This document shows, one piece after another, positions 31,358 through 44,068 of a DNA stretch of 64,000 bases (the first letter of the stretch is position 1; every line of letters begins with the position of its first letter). The notes under the pieces are model-generated. The model was not told where the DNA came from and did no database searches. It saw only the letters and a list, made by a program, of their open reading frames with translations. Location: contig WPIO01000010.1 in assembly GCA_009760855.2 (NCBI GenBank), positions 4,679,501 to 4,743,500 on the forward strand, written 5' to 3'. A program made the position numbers and the translations under genes. The DNA comes from Cristatella mucedo (Eukaryota > Bryozoa > Phylactolaemata > Cristatellidae).

Positions 31358-31815
31358 AAAATGTAAAGTGCCTAGAACGAGATTGAGTCATCTGAGGGTG
31401 CTAAAGCAAATGGACTGATATTGAGCGAGCGACCGGAAGCGCATCGCAGTCCGGTGCCCACTGCGGAGATAGACCCTGAAGCTGAATGTCTCTGCCCCAC
31501 CGCGGTAATACTCGGAGCCTCTTCTTGAAACTGAGTCCGATCTGCAGGCGCGTCGCTTAGAAGGACCGTTTAGCCGAGTCATACAAATATTTCCATATCC
31601 ATCTCTGTAAATAGCACGCATCTACACTGCATATAGGAGTGAGTACACGTATGAAATGCAATACACCGGATTGGACGGACAACCGTCATGCATGGGCTCT
31701 TAAATGGTGTCGGAGTAGTTTACATAGACTGTTAGAGAATTTAATGAGCATCTTCAAGTGCCTAGAAAGAGATTTAGTTCTCTGATGGTGCTATAAAATT
31801 GTTATGATTATTATA
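31358..31815 (+). repeat. Two short LINE-A-like tails
   Basis: 31358-31412 ('aaatgtaaagtgcctagaac') and 31755-31815 ('caagtgcctagaaagagatt') each keep only the terminal hairpin-like tail. The 340 bases between hold nothing recognised. Confidence 0.7.
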
Positions 31816-33180
31816 GGACGAAGGTGCGCCGCCATCTTTAGTTCGCATCTAAACAGTTATGCAGCGTGCACCCAGCTCGGAGAGTGAACAGGTCCTCGAG
31901 GAAGGTTCGCCATCTGGCGGGCTCGTTGAAGTCCGAAAAATATAAATTAATTACCTCGCCTTCGAGAAATAGCTTGAAGCTGTTCGACAAAGTCAAGTTG
32001 TCACATTGGGCTCCTATGCCCCCTAAAGAAATTGCCGCTACCCATTTTGGCAGAGCTAAAAGAGTTCCTGCTTGAACTCTGCGAAGGTAGCATCCTTAGA
32101 CTTCGTCTAAAATAAAAAGAAATCGGTAGTCCCGTTCGAAGAGTCGGCTGAAGCTAGGCGCCGAAGGCACAGCGCCCGGCAGCGACCCGACCAAAAAGAA
32201 TTACCTCTTTGGCACATCTAGAAATGCTATCGCTCCTTTTAAGACTACGACACGCCCCTTGAAACGCAGCAGCCCGCCTGGTGGACCCGGTAGTCAGCCG
32301 AGAGAGGCTTCGGGCTCCGAGGGGGGGCGGGGGTGACGTCGAATGAAGCTAATGGCAGCAATCCCTACGGCTGCTCACCTGCTGCACACGACTTCTGGGT
32401 AGCCTTCTAAGGGTTGGGGCTAAAGCCGCCCTAGCCCGCTTACCTGCAGCTGTGGGCCAGCCTTGGAACAGCGAGAGTTCCCACTTTGGCGTGCACCCCG
32501 ATTGACTTTGATCAGCACCGCGAGAGCACGCCCTCAGTCTCAAAGCCCTGAGAATCAACGCGAAACGGGCTAACGTAATCTGACCTGCGGCGATAGGAGG
32601 GTTTATATTCCTTATATTGTCCCAGCGCAGCTCGCCTTACCGTTTCGGTCTTTAATGCTGCTACCTGTATTTGCTTAGCACCCGACAATCAAGCTTGGAC
32701 GATCGTGCGCACAAAGACCCCGCGGGAATGGGCGATCTGAATTGAAGCGCTTAATCAGACGGGGTCAGGTCAAGCGATTCGACTCTACCCCCACCCCGCC
32801 CCTACGTTACACTTCACCAACGCCCAACACCTAGGCTAGGAAATGGCCCGCCTGAAAGACGTAGCTTCCCGCTTCACGTCACGCTCTCCGCGGCGTCAGT
32901 CACTGACGTTAGTAAATCTAAGCGGATGGTAACTTCTGCACCATTTCGGCGGGGGCAGCTAAAAGTGTTGAAGCAAGCTACACAACGAACTGAGATATCA
33001 AGGTGCGAAAAAAATAAAAGTTAGCTGACCGAGTGGCACGTTTAATGGCGCGTACATCTCCGCGGAAGCAGCCGCCCCACTCTTGGACTTACGATAGCAA
33101 AGCTCGGCCTTCCGAGCTAGAGTTGCACGCCAACCAAAGGGCGTATCCAGTCACTTAGGGCGTGGCCCCACGATTCTAAC
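31816..33180. other. No recognisable gene
   Basis: Mixed-composition DNA with only short ORFs and no match to the repeat families seen elsewhere in the window. Confidence 0.5.
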
Positions 33181-33475
33181 CAAACGACCTTCTCTCCCAG
33201 CACTGCTGATCTTGGCCCGTCCCTTCAAGGCGTTCTGAGCTGCTACTTTTGTGGTAATTTCTTTGTCGTCTGTCTTTCTGACTCAGCTACGCTTCTCACT
33301 TCCTCTATCGCATGAGATGAAGTCTGATGGCTACCGTAGTAGCACAACATGCCGCTACGGCCTTGCATATTCTAAGGAAAGCTCCCCAGAGTGAAGTTGT
33401 CATATTCATTACGGCCTTTCTTTTAAAGATACCGGGAGAGACGCATATACTAACTGGAGAAATACATGAACAGTA
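33180..33475 (+). repeat. LINE-B fragment (divergent)
   Basis: Parallels LINE-B in order: 'gagctgctacttttgtggta', 'gcatgagatgaagtctgatg', 'gccgctacggcc', 'gagaaatacatgaacagtac'. An ORF at 33327-33560 (77 aa) lies mostly in this tail and is not regarded as a gene. Confidence 0.5.
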
Positions 33476-35234
33476 CAAACTTCCTATCTTGAGGTCAATA
33501 CGAAAAAGAATCAAAGGGTTAAGGTTGAACTCGGATCTCAAGTCCATACGCATCTCGTGAATACATGCATATACTTTTATGCTCGTGCGTGCGTATGCGT
33601 GTGTGCGTGCACCGAATGTGAGCTCGTGCTAAAAGTGTGATGTGCTGTCAACGTACCTGCATTCCTCACGATTGTTGATCCTGACTGACGGTTAAATTGC
33701 CGCTCTGTCACCTATACTGCACTACGCTACAGCAAGTGAGACCCCCCTCCCCCCCCCCCCGCTGCTTCCGACCGTCCTCTTAGCCTGCAATCTCTGTTCA
33801 GGCTGTGGGCAATTAATTCAGTAAAGTTTGTAAACGGCGATGGGATTGACCAGAATAGCTCACGTCGGCGAATCGAGTAATTGGATAGCTTTGATGACGC
33901 TGATTGCTAGCGGAAGCAGGAGCCTGGCGTGCGCTGCTCCGTTGCTGCTCAATGACTAGGTTCTCATTGTAGCAGATGAAGAAAGTGCTCGATTGCTAGG
34001 AAACGAGTAGTTGAAAGTGCTCTCGTTGAGAAACTTGGCAGCGAGCAGCGAGCTAACGCGGCATGACCGATTACGCGGCCCGTCCTTTACGTCGATAGAC
34101 TAGACTGCACAGTCTCCATGCAAGTCCCAGAATTTTCTCGATGCATGAGCGAGATACTAATTCTGGCAGTGGGTGGATACATTACAAGTACGACGGAACA
34201 ATGCATTAATAGCGAGGTCTTGCTTTCTGCGGCCGATGCGAGTTTCAAGACCTGAATGAGGCGTGAGAAAATCGGCCATATGCCAGTTCCCAGTAGGGAC
34301 GTCGAAAGGTCACGAGCCAGCCTAGGTTTTTCGGTCGAAAGGCTGCGAGCCAGTCTAGTGCCTCTAGCGAGTTGAGAGACGCAGCCGCTGCCGGGCAGAG
34401 CAGCTGCTCAAAAGATCTCTCGCTCCGAGAAGTGACTGCCCTCTGAAATGCTTTCGATGCTAACTTCCCGCGGGAGCAATCAGTCAACGGACCCCAGCAG
34501 TGCGCTGCAGACGCTGCGAACATGCACACTGAATAGGACCGCAGCCTAGCAACAACGCCGCCTAGCTACACAGGCGGCCAATCGATGCAGAGGCGCACCT
34601 CGTTTGTTCGCTCGCTTGCACGTAACGCCCAGTATGTCTGCTCAGGACGGCAGCTAATTCACTTCGTCGAAGCTCGGCTCGTTTCGCTGCTTCACTGCCA
34701 ACTCCGGCCGGCGCTGCTCAAGCACGAACGCCGACGTTGCAACTTGAATCAGAGCGACACTGCAAGGGCACCGCGTCTGCGCTAACAGCCGGCGCAGCAA
34801 GCTCGGACGTACAGACATTGTCTCGCAGCGTAATCACTTTTGCTCGCTGTTTTCTCTCGCTGGCGCAGGAGGTCAGTCGCACTAGCCTGAGCGCAACTGA
34901 CATGAAAGACGGACGCCCAAGCGCTGTCTGACAGGCGACATACTCGGCACTGCGGTTCAGACGCTTGACCAATCAGACCAGACCTGTATCAATTCGTCAT
35001 TAAAAGAATGTGAGCGATCGATGCTGGTTCCATTAGCAAGAAATGAAAATGCGTAGAAGCATCGAAGTTCTTGAACTGAGGCCAGAATAAATGATAGGGC
35101 CGGAACTTTTACCTGAACACATTTCTCGTTCGACACCGTAGACTCAGAAGACCAACGGCAAACAGAGACATGGGGACATAAATTGACGAATAGGAAAACT
35201 AGACGCAACTGAGACGAAATACGAGAAAGAAATG

Positions 35235-35235
<1 letters not shown>
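33476..35235. other. No recognisable gene
   Basis: Only short frames. A C-run lies near 33743-33761. Frames at 34245-34972 lack motifs and splice context. Confidence 0.5.

Positions 35236-35270
<35 letters not shown>
35236..35270. repeat. (GA)n microsatellite
   Basis: Short GA tract just outside an old LINE-A copy. Confidence 0.95.
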
Positions 35271-35274
<4 letters not shown>

Positions 35275-35334
35275 TTTCGTAGCTAAAAGCTTGAGCTTGT
35301 TAGAATGAAGCGAATTTATAATAGCTATATTAAT

Positions 35335-36172
35335 AGATAATTTGTATAGCGCCCTGCGAGAACTAAATTCAAATCCAGGTGCTTTAAAACTCACTGCAAG
35401 AGGATCAATAACCAAAAGTTACTGACGTGCTTGGTATCATGCTTAGACAAGCACGCAAGTAACATGCTTGGACAGACAAGAAGACACTTAGGGCGACCGA
35501 TAAGTAGGACCTCAACTAGTAACGTGCAGTGAATCATGTACAGGTAAGAATGCAAAGCACACGGGAACAAACAAGCAAGTTCACCGGGACGAAGATAAAG
35601 CTGACCGGAACAGACGCTTTCTAGCTGAAAATGGTTCAAGCTCATTCCCGGCAGTGACCATTGTTGAAAGCAAGTTCCAGACTTTCGGTGCACACGAGCT
35701 AAAGGGTTGATCAAACAAGATTATAATTTAGCACGAGGGACGACGAAATGATCAGATGCTGAGGAGCTGTTGCTGAAAGAGTACAATGGAGGAGCAATGA
35801 GATCAGGTAGATTTAAGGTGCGTAAGCTGGTGTGAGCGAGTTATGTGACGTGTAAGCCAGACAGAAGATCTTGAAACTAATTCGATGCTTGATAGAAAGT
35901 CAGTGAAGCCAAGACAGAACTGGTGTGATGTGGCAGCTCCACCATTAACCCGACTAGTAGAGCTAACAGCTCCTGAGTTTTGCACCAGTTGCAGGCAACC
36001 TAGGGCAATGTCCCCCCCCCGGAGTCCTGAATAAAGGGGTTTACAATAATCTAGACACGGTATCACAAATGGGTGAATTATTGACTAGTTTTGTAGTTGT
36101 ACTCTTATCTAAGCAAGCCTCAATTTTGGCGTTATTTTCCATCGCTGAAAGTAGGTCGAGTTGAAAGAGGAG
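35335..36172 (-). mobile_element. Old LINE-A-related copy
   Basis: Minus strand: degenerate tail at 35340-35400 (gcgccctgcgagaactaaat), then ORF2 remains, e.g. LDYCKPLYSGL and LQLVQNSGA (35940-36066) and a KIEACL-like block near 36120. Heavily decayed. Confidence 0.7.
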
Positions 36173-36277
36173 GAAATTTGCATATCCAATTCCCTTTGCA
36201 GCAAATGTAAAGCACCCGGAAAGAGATTAAGTTATCTGAGGGCGCTTTATCAAGTGCATTATTATTATTATTATTGT
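36173..36277 (+). repeat. LINE-A 3' tail inserted at the 5' end of the older copy
   Basis: Clean tail ('ccctttgcagcaaatgtaaa' to an ATT repeat) in opposite orientation to the preceding copy. Confidence 0.85.
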
Positions 36278-36838
36278 AATGAGTCTTTTTGGAATGGCAC
36301 GCCCAAATTATGGGCAGACGTCACTGGAGAGATTCCAGACGAACAAACTTTTGCGGGTGAGGTCATCCAACTTTTGAGAGACATTAGGTTGGCTCACAAA
36401 TATGTGGCTGTTCTTGTCGTTGTTCGCTGCACGTAGTTAGCGGCCATCCGAGGGGGAATATATTTGATATAGGCTTCGAGGGAATAAAGCGATTTGAACG
36501 AGGTGCAATTTATGAGGCTTCTGGGTCGGCGGTCAGAGGAATGTGTCACACGTCAAGCTAATTGCAGGCACGAAATTCTGCGGTCGGCTTCGTGAGAATC
36601 AATTCAGCGGTTCTGAACGTACACTTTCGTGCCAATGCAAGAATAGCCGCGATTATTGGGCTGCTGCGATGCTATATAATAGCAGTGCTCCAGCATGCTG
36701 CGATCGCTCTTCCGAGTGTAGGATTTGCCACCTGTCGCGCAACCATGCCGTTTGATCTTCAATTGTTGGTCACTCAGGCAATAGCTGCTTGCTCTGCACT
36801 GAACGGCAGCTAGCTAGGGCTTGCTTGAAAGCCTGCAT

Positions 36839-36947
<109 letters not shown>

Positions 36948-37064
36948 CTGACGGGGGCTAAAGCTGTTACCGTGAAGAATAATTTACATGAAATCAATAT
37001 ACTTGTGTGGTGACCATAATCTCAAAATACAGACCAACCAGTGACCGGCCGTATACATGAGAAT

Positions 37065-37490
37065 AATAATTATAAATTTGTATAGTGCCCTAGGGGAACT
37101 GAATCTCTCCTAAGCACTTTACCGAAGCTGTAAAGAAAGCATGACCAAATGATTAGTGGTAAAATTCGCAATTTCATCAAGCATAACATTGTTAGATGCG
37201 ACATGTACAGGGTCAACATGTGGATATGGTTAGTGGCAGCATGCACAGTGTCAGCACGCATAATCACAGAAAGGACGAATCGCAAGGACTCACTAAATGC
37301 TGTCAAAAACAGGTGTGATAATCTCCTTTTTAATTGGATTAAGTGATTTCAGTCAGGAGTGAGCTCCAGACATTGGGAGAATATGAACTAAAGGCACGTT
37401 CTGAAAAGTTGTTGAGGTTCTTCCGAAGTATAGCTAAGCGATTTGAGTCAGAACAGCGGGTTGTACGATACTTGGCCTGGTCGGGGAACC
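37065..37490 (-). repeat. LINE-A-related 3' fragment (older subfamily)
   Basis: Minus-strand tail ('tgtatagtgccctaggggaa') and part of the ORF2 end. Close to the fragment at 22.5 kb; both share 'atgaccaaatgattagtggt'-type sequence, a subfamily distinct from the young LINE-A. Confidence 0.8.
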
Positions 37491-37767
37491 GTGAGATGAT
37501 TAAATGCCGAAACATCTTTTTCTCGACCTACGGTTACCGGTCTGGTGCTCTAGTGATTGAGCTCTAGAGGATATATAGTGTTTTCAGCATCTAATACGTG
37601 GCTTTATAGCATCGGCTTTAAATTAGTAGACAGTTTCTATCTGAATGAGCTGATCGTTGTACTGAGCTTGCATTGCGTCATTAACGATCATGGATTTACT
37701 TCGGCAACTAAGCATCCAAAGATCCAAAACTCTTGAAAATGGCCTGTGGGCTTGTCAGTCGGCCTAA

Positions 37768-38331
37768 TCAAATTTTCATGTTTAAATAAAATTTTGAATT
37801 AGAATGTGTCTGCGGTGGTGAGCAGCCGTCGGCTAAGGGCACACACGGCTTCTTCTTTTGCCCAATCTTTTCAATTATAATTTGACAAAGGTTCGACTTA
37901 TGCTGAAGCCGGTTTAGTTGAGGTGCACTCCGGCTAAACATATATTGCCAACTTAACGAATGAAGCACATCACCACCCAATTTCAGGTAAAGATTGTGAT
38001 AAGCACTAGTTAATGCAGCGTAGGCAGATTTTGTACTGAGTATTCTAGAATGTGTCTCAGACTGGTTATTGTGAGTACAGTATGGCCACTTCTGCCGACT
38101 GTGCCCAGGGTACGTCCAATCACCATTTTGACACTGTTTTAGTGGTGCAGTGCTTTTTCTTTGACAAATTATACATCTCATTGTGCGTATATTTTGGTCT
38201 TGGCAGCATGTTGAGATTTTTTTTATCTTGGCAGTCAACCGAAAATTATCTTTTGCAGTGCTAGATGCTGGCAGACGCTTCTTCTCTCCCCGAAAAGTGT
38301 CGCGACATATCTTGACGCACCCGACAGTCAT
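37768..38331 (-). CDS. Unrecognised 187-codon ORF
   Basis: Longest non-repetitive, non-LINE open frame in the window. It starts right at the end of a SINE-1 copy and ends in an AT-rich stretch. It carries a cysteine cluster (MRCIICQRK, QNGDWTYPGHS, WPYCTHN) that could be a degraded zinc-binding module, then STKSAYAALTSAYHNLYLKL. Codon choice is AT-rich, unlike the DYRK exons. I recognise no family. A decayed transposon ORF or chance are both possible. No splice sites or promoter stand out. Confidence 0.25.
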   Translation of the reverse strand: MTVGCVKICRDTFRGEKKRLPASSTAKDNFRLTAKIKKISTCCQDQNIRTMRCIICQRKSTAPLKQCQNGDWTYPGHSRQKWPYCTHNNQSETHSRILSTKSAYAALTSAYHNLYLKLGGDVLHSLSWQYMFSRSAPQLNRLQHKSNLCQIIIEKIGQKKKPCVPLADGCSPPQTHSNSKFYLNMKI

Positions 38332-38345
38332 AATAGAATAACTTT

Positions 38346-38508
38346 AATGAATATAGTTCCTTTTTAAAGCACCCCGAGAGAACTGGATCTCTATCCACGC
38401 GCTTCCCGTATGCCGCTGGGCTCGAGCTACGACCTCGACGATAAAGGTGAGCGCCTTGACCTCGGTCGTTAAAGGCAAGCATCTTAGACCCTGGGCCAAA
38501 CCAAGGAA
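38346..38508 (-). repeat. SINE-1 copy
   Basis: Minus strand: 'tttggcccagggtctaagat' head with a B-box-like gagctcgagccc-type site, and tail 'gcgtggatagagatccagtt', 'ctcggggtgcttta'. The head looks partly duplicated (two cgacg/aggt blocks). Confidence 0.7.
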
Positions 38509-40040
38509 GTTTTCAGAGTCTTATGAGCAATACATACACGTTTTTTGGCCTTAATTAACAGTGTTTCACTTTCCAAAAGTCTACTTACACATTCTTATCC
38601 ATAGCGCCACTGCAAACCTGGCTGCACACTGGGTAGGCTATATCCGATTTAAATTACATGCTTGTTGGCGATGCGTACTCATCGCTCTGAATCAATGAAG
38701 TACACACTGATCATACAAAGTAACTGGTTAAAACGGCTTTATCTTCACTCCAAGATGATCTCGTGATGCCACTAACATACTCAGGATCTGCCAAACGGCC
38801 GAATCGTGAATTGCGAGTGTTTCGACCAATCATGGGCTGATCTGGCGGCCAGTGCCTGCTGGCCTTCTCAATGAGACGATGCCGACTACGGGAAAATGGG
38901 ACCAACTGAATATTCAGTTTTTTATAGATTTTATTGGAAGAGTTGTTAGAATTACACACGAATTTTGAATTTTCGCGTTATGGCTCTTACCACCTTTGAG
39001 TGTTCTGGAGATTTACACAAATTCAAAATATCGTAGTCTCAGCCTATCAGCCCGAATATTCATGGAGAGCCACTCAGCTTTAGAGTTTTCCAGGTGTGCA
39101 ACCCTAAATTAGCAATGTGCACGTCTTTTTCTGACTATTTTCTTCTGCGAGCCATACGCGCTGCTGGTTTTTATAGCCCCGTTCGTATTCACTTGTTATG
39201 TAGGGGTCATCGGCAAGTCGGGAGCTGAAAAACAATCGTCATTAAGGTAAAAAATTGTGTGCTCACTGGTCTCCACAGGGGCTCACAGCGGCGTTGCTGA
39301 AGCGTGCTCAAAAAATAAACTTCATCGGTTATTCTATGCTGAAAAGATTTTTCCGGCCTCCTCGAACGAGCAAAGACTTCTATACCAAAGAGCTGTACTT
39401 CTTTTTGGATAATTAGGCTCCTACCAAGCAGGTCACAAAGTGATAGATCAGGCCCAGAAAAAAGGTTAATTCTCGAACGCTCCAATTAATGCGAACCACT
39501 TTCTCTCAGATTTGCGCTCAGCTCCTCGAATTGCCTAATGCACATTGGGAGTGATCACGTGGCGACATGTTCAAATGGTAGATAATATTGGTAAAATTTG
39601 CAAAACATATTATGCATGCATTTGAGTCAGTTCAGATTGGAGATCAAACAGCGAATTTAGCACCTCGGTGGGTACGTGGACGACGCCGCGGACTCAGTCC
39701 ACAGCGAGCGACTGACAGCAAGAGCGGGAAACCGCTGGAAGCACCTGGAAGGTGCAAATCTGAAAAAGCCGACATTCGATCGAACTGAGCCAAGCGCATG
39801 CGGTTAGGCAGTTAGAGATGACGACAGTGATAAAAATACAGCGCACGGGAAGCGGATATCAATATCTGTAATCCAGAAGCTTTGACGAGCGAAGACGGAT
39901 CTAAGGATGCTAGTTGACCTGCTGAGTCTTGCTGCAAAAATTGCTTACCTACGTCCATGTCAGGAAACAATTTCTCACGTTGCAATCGACCACTAGTCGT
40001 GAACGCAGTTGGCAGGTTCATGAGACACAATTAAAAGACA
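38509..40040. other. No recognised gene
   Basis: Holds a 92-codon minus ORF (39207-39485, SLIIQKEVQLFGIEVFARSR) of unknown origin and little else. AT-rich, no known repeat. Confidence 0.4.
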
Positions 40041-40044
40041 ACGA

Positions 40045-40355
40045 TAAAGTCGGCCAATGTATTGTAATGTATCTCCGTCTGTAACTCCACAAAGTCACAA
40101 AGACCATGTGGGTGTTACGCAGGAGAGCTTTGTATAGCGTCCTCACAGCCGAAGCGGCTTTCGGTACGCATTCGGTAGCCAACAGACTTCGTCTCACGCA
40201 ACAAAGAGAAAGTGGGAAGCGTAGCCGAGTGAGGAGAGCAGTCGAGGTAGTGGGTAGCATAGAAGTAGCAGCTCGGGACCGCTGAAAAGGATGTGCCATA
40301 GTTGGCAGCAGGAGAGTGGTTGTCGTTTCGTGAGAATTGTGGAAGACGTTCACAT
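40045..40355 (-). mobile_element. LINE-B copy, 3' part
   Basis: Minus strand. Shares 'ctccgtctgtaactccacaa', 'agccgaagcggctttcggta' and the MLPTTSTALLTRLRFPLSLC region with the copies at 42 and 48.5 kb. Truncated within a FHNSHE-type (LPQFLR-equivalent) block. Confidence 0.8.
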
Positions 40356-41385
40356 CGAGGCGGCTGGTAGCGGCACGCACGCTCTCGCGTGCAGGTAGCC
40401 TCCTCGAAAGTGCTTGCAGATCGCGCTGCACTCGGATGCTCCTGCTATTTCCTCGCCGCTCACTGTGCACTGGGGGGGGGGGGTCGGCTGCGGCTTTCCT
40501 GGCAAGAGGCCAGAAAATGTACCCGAACAGCCTTGAGGCCGAGCGTTGACGAAACGACGATGCGACGAGCGAGCGAGGTCTCGCTGGGCTTCTTCGTCGG
40601 GCATTCGCCCAACGTGGGGGACGATTGTGCCACGCCCTCGCCCAGGGCTCGCCGCAGCTACTATGCTGCGCCGAGAGACCGAGAGACCGTGCGGCTCGCC
40701 GCGAAAGCGCTCAGTTGGAAGCGGAAGCCAAGCAGGCGGACCGTACCGATGCTGGTTGCAGCAAGCCATCCGCAAGAGGCCAGCCATGCCGCCGGCAAAG
40801 AGAGAACGCACCGATTGGTGAGCTTTCTTTGCCGAAGGCAGCGCTGCTTTCGGCGGTGGCAACGGCGCTATCGCTCACGTTCAATGTTGCGGCAACACCT
40901 GACCTCGAGCTATCACTATCAATGGTCGCTCGGCGGGTAGGGGCGCATGCGCGCACGCTCGAGCTTCGCTCTGCGAAGCTGTGCGAGTAGCTAATGGTTT
41001 GCTTAATGTCACCTCGTTGGAGTGGAATTACTCGGCAGCGTTCAATCGGAAAGCTGAATTCTAAAAACACACAATCAGCGCGCGACGACGCAGGTTTGGA
41101 GAGGTAAATGCTCGCAGTAAGGCCCGATTTCAACTGCGCCACCAACCGGAGTGACTCGGAGCTTCCGAGTTTGTGGATTTGCAGCTAGTTGTCACGTGTA
41201 TTGTGCCTCGCACGTCCACCCGAGCACAGTCACTGCTGGTCCTCAGCCTCAAGCGGTCCGAGAGAGCTACAGCTAAGACTTGCCGCGGTTTTCTGCTTGA
41301 AAATTAAAATACCCCAAAGGTATGCCGGAAAAGGACGGTCGAGCTGTACAGCTGTACGGGTCAGACCGGCCGGCATCTGGCCCGG
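40356..41385. other. GC-rich interval with long overlapping frames, no gene accepted
   Basis: Frames of 90-183 codons on both strands overlap around 40389-40940; a G-run at 40471-40483 lies in them. None shows a domain or consistent splicing. It may be a CpG island of unknown function. Confidence 0.35.
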
Positions 41386-41390
41386 GCATC

Positions 41391-41402
41391 TCTCTCTCTC
41401 TC

Positions 41403-41490
<88 letters not shown>

Positions 41491-41585
41491 CCTATCTATC
41501 TATCTCTCTTCCTCTCTCTCTCTCTCTCTCCCTCTTTCTCTCTCGCTCTCTCCCTCCCTTCCTCTTTCTATATATCTCTCTCTCC
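41391..41585. repeat. (CT)n-rich microsatellite
   Basis: Long CT run followed by CTAT and CCTT variants. ORFs inside are artefacts. 41586-42040 shows a G-run near 41819 and no gene. Confidence 0.97.
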
Positions 41586-42042
41586 ACTAGCCGCCCGAGC
41601 GACTTGTCCGTTTGCTACGAAATCGTACACTTTCACAGCGTGTGCGAGTAGAGGTTAAAGGCCGGTAAGCCGAAATGCCTAGTGTCAGAAGAGCAGCAGA
41701 TCTAGTAGGTTCTGTTCACTGGTTGGAATGGCTTGATGAAAGCTGAGTGTGTGTCAAATATTTTTACAGAAAGAGCTTTCGTGGTTAGCTGAATTACTCG
41801 GAGAGCACTGTCTTCGCGGGGGGGGGGCGAGGCACAGCGGCTCCGTGTTTCCGTTTTACACTCGTCACACTCGTTACACGTCGTTTAGCCAATGGTCCGG
41901 CAGTAACGTTTCGTCAGTGAGCACCGAAAAGGATTGCTGACGAGCAGTCCGTTTGCATGAAGTTAGGTTTGCGTGCGAGATGGGAGCATGAGGATAATGG
42001 CGTTCCAGAATGATCATCGTACTCAAATGCGGCAGCGCATGA

Positions 42043-42540
42043 AGGTAATGTAACGTAATGTATTTCCGTCTGTAACTCCACAAAGCCATAAAGACTTTGT
42101 GGGTGTTGCGCAGGAGAGTTTTGTATAGCCCACTCACAGCCGAAGCGGCTTTCGGTACGAATTCGGTTGCCAACAGACTTCATCTCACACAACAAAGAGA
42201 AAGTGGGAAGCATAGTAGAGTGAGGAGAGAAGTTGAGGTAGTGAGTAGCATGGAAGTAGCAGCTCAGGACTGCTGAAAAGGATGAGCCATATTCGGCAGC
42301 AGGAGGGTCGTTGTCGTTGCGTAAGAATTGTGGAAGCGAGTTCCACAGTCTAGGACCTGCAGAGCTAAAGATTCTATCGCCAACAGTCTTTAAGCGGAGG
42401 AATGAAACAGCTAATTAATTTTCCATACAGGACCTGAGGGTATGAGGAGGCTGAAACAGGTGCAGCAGTTCAGCTAGGTATAGAGGAGCCAAGCCGTAGC
42501 GGGCCTTGTAAATCACATCAATCCTCGAGTCTTTCGGAAT
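42043..42540 (-). mobile_element. LINE-B copy with ORF2 C-terminal remains
   Basis: Minus strand, broken frame: YKARYGLAPLYLAELLHLFQ, then RLKTVGDRIFSSAGPRLWNS and LPQFLR, then SCYFHATHYLNFSPHSTM. The (Y)GLAPxYLxELL ... DRxFSxAxPRLWNSLP pattern is the C-terminal end of non-LTR ORF2, but distinct from LINE-A. Contains a stop after the first block. Confidence 0.85.
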
Positions 42541-42969
42541 TTTGCTAAACTGTTAACTTGAAAACTGTCGTTCTGTCTCGCTCTTGCCCTACACGACACA
42601 TTCTGGTATGATGGCAGATATATATGACGTGAGCATCTACAAGGCGTCGTTATTTATGGCAATTTGCTTAAACACGCGATAATTAATTCCGTAAAGAAAT
42701 TAGGCACAAGAAGGAAATCGACAAAGCCGTTGACAGGTCGGAGCATAACGGTCTTCCTGAAGCTGTCCTAGCGGAATTTTTTCGCGATTTGTTGTACTTT
42801 GCAAACTTGCGCACGACATACAACAACCGATTGACTTGTGTCAGCACTTAGTACTGCGTGATCGAGCGGCTTGACTACCCGGGCTGTATACAATATTGCT
42901 CCTCTTTCTTTGAGGGGAACGCAAACCCTTATATGATTCTTCTGAAACTTCAAACTACGTGCTTACACC

Positions 42970-43271
42970 CAGTGGCGGAGCCAGGATTTCCATGTAGAAA
43001 GACAAGATTTGCAAGATTTTTATCTGGGGGCCTTGATACCTGCAAGATTTTCATGCAGGCGTGGCTAGAAGAGCGACTAATGAAAAATTATAGCTTGTAG
43101 CGGAAAATCCTTGTTTATTTGACGTGAACTCGGCAGCTGTTCATCTAGTGGAACTAAAACATAACTCTGTCGTTACTGACGGTCAGGAGGCATGGGAATA
43201 GGTGTCAGCCTAGGTCGCTGCCGCACTGTAGGGGGGGGGCAAATCCCCCTGCCGCTTTGCTCCGCCACTAC
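42970..43271. mobile_element. hAT-type MITE
   Basis: Terminal inverted repeats cagtggcggagc (42970) and gctccgccacta (ends about 43270), with a G-run and matching C-run just inside the right end. Flanking 8-mers cttacacc and catacatc agree at 6 of 8, consistent with an old hAT target duplication. No transposase inside. Confidence 0.75.
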
Positions 43272-43639
43272 ATACATCAATTACATTAATTGACTGACGG
43301 TGTCCACGATGTTCGACCACTTTTGATAAAGCTGGTCTCCACAAGCGTCATTGCAACCTGCCAAACCACGAAAATTTCGGATCATTTAAGTTCTGTCTCT
43401 AGCCGCATAAAAATTAAAAACGAATTTATGTGACCGCTACCCAAGTGCAAGAAACTAATATGGGATATTAAAAAGAAAGGCTTGCTAATTGTGCATATAA
43501 ATATAAAATATAAATATATTATATATAAAACATGCCATATAAAATGCCTTCTTTAGTTGGAGATGCAAACCGCATGAGCGAGCATGTGCAAACAAATTGC
43601 ATGTTTTAAAAGTGAACCGCAAAAGGAGACATTCATTCC

Positions 43640-44068
43640 AGCAAGAGACTCAGGGTTGCTTAGAGGTAAGCGAATCGACGCGAGTGCAAAGAGTGGGTAA
43701 TATGACGCCTAACCTGATTTAGAAATAGATTAGTTCGAACTTTTAGGCTGGAGAAAGAGAATGAAGGAAGTAAAGATGCATGATGAAACTTTGAAGGTGA
43801 GACGCTGTTTGATGGAGAGCCAGGGCAGATTGGTGAGAAGTGGTGTAATGTGGAAAATGTGACGTTCACGACAAAGAAGCTTAACTGCAGAGTTTTGTAC
43901 CAACCGTAAGAGCCTTACTGCAAAGGCTGGACGACCTGGGAGCAGTGGACTGCAGAAGTTAAGGTGATATGTCACAATTGCACAGACCAGCTTGGCTGTG
44001 GTATCCTTTTTAAGCAGGATCGAATTTATGTCAGTAGGTAGACTAGACCGTGGAGGAGCCGATGTCGG
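43640..44068 (-). mobile_element. Old LINE-A-related copy
   Basis: Minus strand, mostly one frame: LLKKDTTAKLVCAIVTYHLN, LLRLVQNSAVKLLCRERHIF, LPWLSIKQRLTFKV. Tail part lost or decayed. Confidence 0.8.

Noticed and set aside
33327..33560. 77-codon plus-strand gene
   Set aside because: Its first half aligns with the LINE-B tail; the rest has no support.
40350..40940. Long GC-rich frames of 170-183 codons on both strands
   Set aside because: They overlap each other on opposite strands, contain a homopolymer G-run and show no domain or splice logic.
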